Below are positions 60,495 through 64,000 of a DNA stretch of 64,000 bases, in pieces (the stretch's first letter is position 1; each line of letters begins with the position of its first letter). Location of the stretch: the NCBI GenBank assembly GCA_025642065.1, contig JAODUP010000588.1, forward strand, positions 122,501 to 186,500, read 5' to 3'. The notes beneath the pieces were generated by a model. The model had not been told where the DNA came from, did not search any database, and saw only the letters and a list, made by a program, of their open reading frames with translations. This DNA comes from Paralvinella palmiformis (Eukaryota > Annelida > Polychaeta > Terebellida > Alvinellidae). A program made the position numbers and the translations under genes.

Positions 60495-60725
60495 GTGTTT
60501 TTTTAAGCTTCGGTGCTGATTTAAATTGGAACTTTGCGGAGAAATCTTCATGTCAAACATTCTAGCTGAACGATGAAACATCCCTTAAAAACACCACAAT
60601 ATGAATCCAAGTATGCTATCTATGCGTACAGTCCACTAACAAGTGTACTATGGGGGCCTCCTTTGGTAAAGAATCTAATGTGTTTGTCTTTTTATCGTTA
60701 AAAATACAACATCTACCGTCCTTGT
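60495..60725 (+). repeat. module G, terminal copy
   Basis: Colinear with 47041-47315 but lacking about 45 bp of internal sequence. After 60725 no further array sequence follows, so it marks the right edge of the macrosatellite. Confidence 0.87.
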
Positions 60726-61750
60726 AAACGTACCTAAAACCGGCATTAACATAATCTTATTCCATCAACTCAAAGCCATTACTACCAGCGTAAGAAATTC
60801 TCCGCCGTACAACTTCAATAATGATAACCGTATTTAATTCGGGGGCCGATGTGAAAGAAAATACTCCGCCGTAGAGCGGTGGCACTTTACGAATGACCAT
60901 AAACAACGTTTGGATGACCTATTACAGTAACGAGCAGCAATGAAAACGGACCCGAGGGCGGATGGGAACAGTGGGCCAATGTCATTAATATGCTACTCAT
61001 ATCGCGGTCGTTATCTAATCTGGCCAGCAAATAGGACATAAGCGGTGTAGGTAGGTAACCCAGTAAGGGGTCCACTACCGCTGGTAAGGGCTCGTCCCAC
61101 CCACCCCCTCCCGTCCGGCCCCGCTCACTACCCAACCCGGTTACTTTATATTCTTTGGACGAACTGACCCAGGCGTATCCACGGCGAGCCGGAGCACGGG
61201 TTTATAGCTTATAAGGTGACGGCAGTCGTTGGTAAGGAGAGATTATTTTATAACAGCCTCTATACGGGCCACGAATGGGCTCGCGGGTACGACGTGCTGG
61301 CAATTCGGCCGGCGCGTACGTCGTACCAACTGGCAACGCTAATGAGCGGACTAAATATGGCTCCACCGCGTTACGTCACCAGCGTTGCCGGTTGTTATTG
61401 TGATAACAATAACGGAACACCTGATGATTTGGAAATTTTGGGTAGGAATTAGCTGTTCGCATATCAATGGAATAATACTCTTGCGACGAAGCAATATTTA
61501 TTTATTAAGGTTCACGTGTCGGGGTGAGGACAGTATTAGGTGATAGCTATTTGAAGTAGGGGATGTTAGAGGTGAGGTTGGAAAAAGTGATAATTAAACA
61601 CCTGCTCAAGGTGACGCTTCAACAATACATCGTTTACTTTTGTTGGGCATTCTGTTGTACAGTATATTGATAGACAGAAATTCGGATAGACCAATAGATA
61701 ATTAGATAGATATAGATATATAGATAGACGGACGCATAGATAGAAACATA

Positions 61751-61756
<6 letters not shown>
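60726..61756. other. GC-richer single-copy right flank
   Basis: CpG-rich unique DNA (60.84-61.46 kb). No frame has recognisable similarity. Motifs such as GTCATTAATATGCTACTCAT near 60978 could be protein-binding sites but this is not testable here. Confidence 0.4.

Positions 61757-61797
<41 letters not shown>
61757..61797. repeat. (TA)n microsatellite
   Basis: About 40 bp of TA. Confidence 0.95.
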
Positions 61798-61800
<3 letters not shown>

Positions 61801-61817
61801 GATAAATAACTACGAAA

Positions 61818-62038
61818 AAGATAAATAGATAGATAGATAAATAGATAGATAGATAGATAGATAGATAGAATGAAAGATAGATAGATATATAGATTGATAG
61901 ATAGATCGTTAGATAGATAGAGATATATAGACTGATAGATCAATTGATTGATTGATCACATGATTGATTGATCATATGATTGAGTAATTGATTGATTGGT
62001 TAGTTGATTGATTGATTTATTGATTGATTTATTTATTT
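61818..62038. repeat. (GATA)n then (TTGA)n tracts
   Basis: GATA units with several variants at 61818-61925, followed by TTGA/TGAT units at 61934-62038. Confidence 0.9.
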
Positions 62039-62232
62039 GAGACAATAACTGAGCTAAATATTTCGTGTAGCCCTGACCACAAACATGAGACTCTTGTCAC
62101 AGATAGCTGTGCCTTGGGGTTTATTTTTATAAAATAACAATTGAACCATTACACTATTGTATCATGTTTTACATCAAACAGGAGAAAAACATCATGTTGT
62201 TATGTCCAGGTCACTGATTATTTCGGGTGATT

Positions 62233-62380
62233 ATACGATCACTACCACCTGAATTCGAATCTCGACTTGGGCATATCTGAGGGGTGTTTCATCTTTGACT
62301 TCGCTTCATTACCTTTGGAGGTCGCTCGGCCCATTTAGCCTACCATGTGAACAAATGTGGCCGTAAAACACCAACCATCA
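62233..62380 (+). mobile_element. SINE-1, 5'-truncated copy
   Basis: Begins inside the tRNA head (GATCACTACCACCTG), keeps a B box AATTCGAATCTCG, and continues with TTACCTTTGGAGGTCGCTCG, GCCCATTTAGCCTACCATGT and GGCCGTAAAACAC. No A box and no clear target-site duplication. Plus strand like the other four copies. Confidence 0.9.
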
Positions 62381-62858
62381 TCTAACCAGTAAGTGTCATA
62401 ATGTGTACATTTATTTTCCTAGTTAAGTGTTTATTCTCCAATCCACAAAAAAAGCTACTCAACTAAACTTTTGAAATAATCGAACATGCTATTTAACCAT
62501 TCATCAGCTTCATAAAGAAATTGAAAACACGAGAAAACCTACGGAGTAAGAACATCAAAGCAAAGCAACATCTTGTCTTTTTATTCAATCCATAGCCATC
62601 CTATGCTGTTTTTCAATAATAAGACAGTTCAATTCTTTAACCAGAAGGATACTGAGAGTTTACTCTTTTTATAAAAATATATAACAGCGTTTTATTTATT
62701 TTGTTATTTTTGTGATTATTTATCTTCGGCACAAGTTACACATGGGATGTATGCCTCAGGTGTGTCTAGTTAAGTGATCATATGATAAATTATATCATAT
62801 GTTTTATAATAGTAAGAATTGATGATAAGATGATTTGCCTAAATATATATTACCTCCG

Positions 62859-62859
<1 letters not shown>
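62381..62859. other. AT-rich single-copy sequence
   Basis: Nothing recognised. Confidence 0.4.
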
Positions 62860-62947
<88 letters not shown>

Positions 62948-63026
62948 TGGTGTGTGTGTGTGCGTGTGTGTGTGAGAAGGAGAGATAGATACACAGACAG
63001 ACAGACAGACAGCCGCAGAGAGAGAT

Positions 63027-63071
<45 letters not shown>
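62860..63071. repeat. compound (CA)n(TA)n(GA)n(TG)n(GA)n microsatellite
   Basis: CA to about 62904, TA to about 62930, GA to 62947, TG to about 62973, CAGA tetranucleotides near 62994-63010 and GA to 63071. Confidence 0.96.
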
Positions 63072-63073
<2 letters not shown>

Positions 63074-63668
63074 CACACACACGCACATCTAAATTCCGAT
63101 TACAAAGATAAGAAAGGACGTCATCATAGATCCAAGTAGTCCTCATTTTGTAGTAAGACGCAGACTTCGTCTCCCAATAAAGAGAACAAAACTGAACACA
63201 GAAAACCATCAATTCCTCACCGGCCACGCCGACCTACCTGTAACACCGTAGACGTCCTTCAGTTAACCGCAAGGTCATTACAGAGATGTGCGGCCAGTAC
63301 TGGCGCCGGTGTATTTGTTAAGCCTGTGGTTGTGGTGGCGAGCCAGGTTATCGAGAGATGATTAACGAGTCAGTTCTGTGATGGCAGATTTGGTGACAAA
63401 GTGGATTACAGTTTGAGTGACTGAGTGGCTACGATCGGAGTCCGCGTCGTGATGGTGTCGTGTCGACGAGCAATCCACCGGGACAAGGCCGACAGCTGTG
63501 ACAGACGAAGACGGACAAGGTGAACAGCTGGACGTGGACTGGGTATATAATTGCGGCCGTCACTTCGCTTTGGTTGTGTTGTCTCAGTTTTACCCTGTTG
63601 TGCACCCCCCGCCCCCTTCTCTTTCCCAATTCCCAGTTTTTATATAGATATGCCTGTTAGCGCAATTT
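63072..63668. other. GC-moderate single-copy sequence
   Basis: No gene called. A TATATAA at 63544-63550 is followed by a TCAGTTT initiator-like motif at 63584-63590, but the spacing is too long for a standard TATA promoter and no downstream frame supports it. Confidence 0.35.
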
Positions 63669-63669
63669 A

Positions 63670-63682
63670 TACACACACACGT

Positions 63683-63724
<42 letters not shown>
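63670..63724. repeat. (CA)n(TA)n microsatellite
   Basis: About 30 bp of CA followed by about 25 bp of TA. Confidence 0.95.
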
Positions 63725-63730
<6 letters not shown>

Positions 63731-63813
63731 TTAATAAGTACAACGATGATTGAATCCTTTTATTTCCTTATTTTCATTTAACTAAAATAATAAAAAAGAG
63801 TGTCTTATGTCTG

Positions 63814-63945
63814 CCAGTCTGTCTGTCTGTCTGTCTGTCTGACTGTCTATCTGTCTTCCCGTTTGTCTGTCTATATCTTTATATTTATGTTTGTCTGTCT
63901 CTTGGTCTGTTTGACTGTTTTGCTGCCTGTCTGTCTGTCTTTCTG
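63814..63945. repeat. (CTGT)n tetranucleotide array
   Basis: Seven pure CTGT units followed by degenerate CTGT/TTGT/CTAT units to near the window end. Confidence 0.9.
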
Positions 63946-64000
63946 TGTATCAATACTATACTTATGCATGTGTCTCTCTGTGCTGTAGTCTTAGATGTTG

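Larger units (their letters stand above)
32030..60725 (+). repeat. macrosatellite: eight degenerate ~3.1-3.7 kb direct units
   Basis: The same ordered modules recur across 28.7 kb. Landmarks: the D motif CAATTTCTGATGCAACC or variant near 35590, 38678, 42720, 46266, 48866, 52601, 56459 and 59520; the B motif CATTCTTTGTTTAGA in seven of the eight units; and a (GAGT)n to (CAGT)n block at the end of each unit. Spacings of D are 2.6-4.05 kb. Identity between units varies from about 75% to 99% by patch. Units carry stops in all frames and no shared long frame. LINE fragments interrupt units 1, 4 and 6. The monomer origin is unknown: it matches no transposon, gene or satellite that I recognise. Confidence 0.9.

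Noticed and set aside
32030..60725. Macrosatellite as a tandem protein-coding gene family or repeated exons
   Set aside because: No module keeps an open frame of useful length in most units, and no conserved splice-flanked block is visible.
63544..63590. TATA box plus initiator as a core promoter
   Set aside because: Spacing of about 40 bp is too long for a typical TATA promoter, and no supported transcript follows before the microsatellites at 63.67 kb.

Overview
The window looks like non-coding, repeat-dominated DNA from an animal nuclear genome. CpG dinucleotides are common, which argues against a heavily methylated vertebrate. The DNA holds dozens of simple-sequence arrays, tRNA-derived SINEs with target-site duplications, and broken CR1/L2/Jockey-like LINE fragments. 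A lophotrochozoan such as a mollusc fits the overall style, but that is inference and no species is claimed. I found no intact protein-coding gene. The long open frames (for example about 537 codons across 21.5-23.1 kb) are simple repeats read as protein. No operon, CRISPR array, rRNA gene or functional tRNA gene is visible.

Region 1 (1-31.0 kb) is a mosaic of single-copy AT-moderate to GC-rich sequence, very dense microsatellites ((TA)n, (CA)n, (GA)n, (ACT/AGT)n, (GCGT)n) and interspersed repeats. At 1.55-2.33 kb (minus strand) lies a decayed transposase-like protein. Four SINE-1 copies lie on the plus strand (11.3, 16.6, 25.0 and 25.6 kb), three of them with perfect 13-15 bp target-site duplications. 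Other SINE families are at 7.4, 18.3 and 29.1 kb. A LINE 3' end is at 11.65-12.5 kb (plus). Three dispersed repeat families have two or more copies: R1 (9.25, 14.05, 15.74 kb), R2 (9.8, 30.2 kb) and R3 (tandem at 14.3-15.7 kb, inverted at 5.96-6.46 kb). A 1.5-kb minisatellite with a clear 366-bp higher-order period fills 21.5-23.0 kb. GC-rich single-copy islands at 2.7-3.8, 16.0-16.6, 17.3-18.1, 20.5-20.9, 23.0-24.3 and 29.3-29.9 kb could be regulatory but carry no proof.

Region 2 (31.0-60.7 kb) is the most striking part: a macrosatellite of about eight degenerate direct units, each roughly 3.1-3.7 kb once insertions are removed. Each full unit has the same module order: A, B, module 6, module 7, D, E, then a (GAGT)n to (CAGT)n tetranucleotide block. 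A terminal module G occurs only at 47.0 kb and at the array end (60.5-60.7 kb), so the array may be two related four-unit blocks. Patches of about 98-99% identity between non-adjacent units point to recent conversion or unequal exchange. LINE fragments have inserted into units 1, 4 and 6, all in minus orientation. One is nested in another, and two copies share the same in-frame stop codons, including one in the catalytic YADD motif.

Region 3 (60.7-64 kb) is single-copy flank, microsatellites and a 5'-truncated SINE-1 copy. The described features are repeat biology: mobile elements, slippage arrays and tandem duplication. No metabolic or regulatory gene set can be read from the window.
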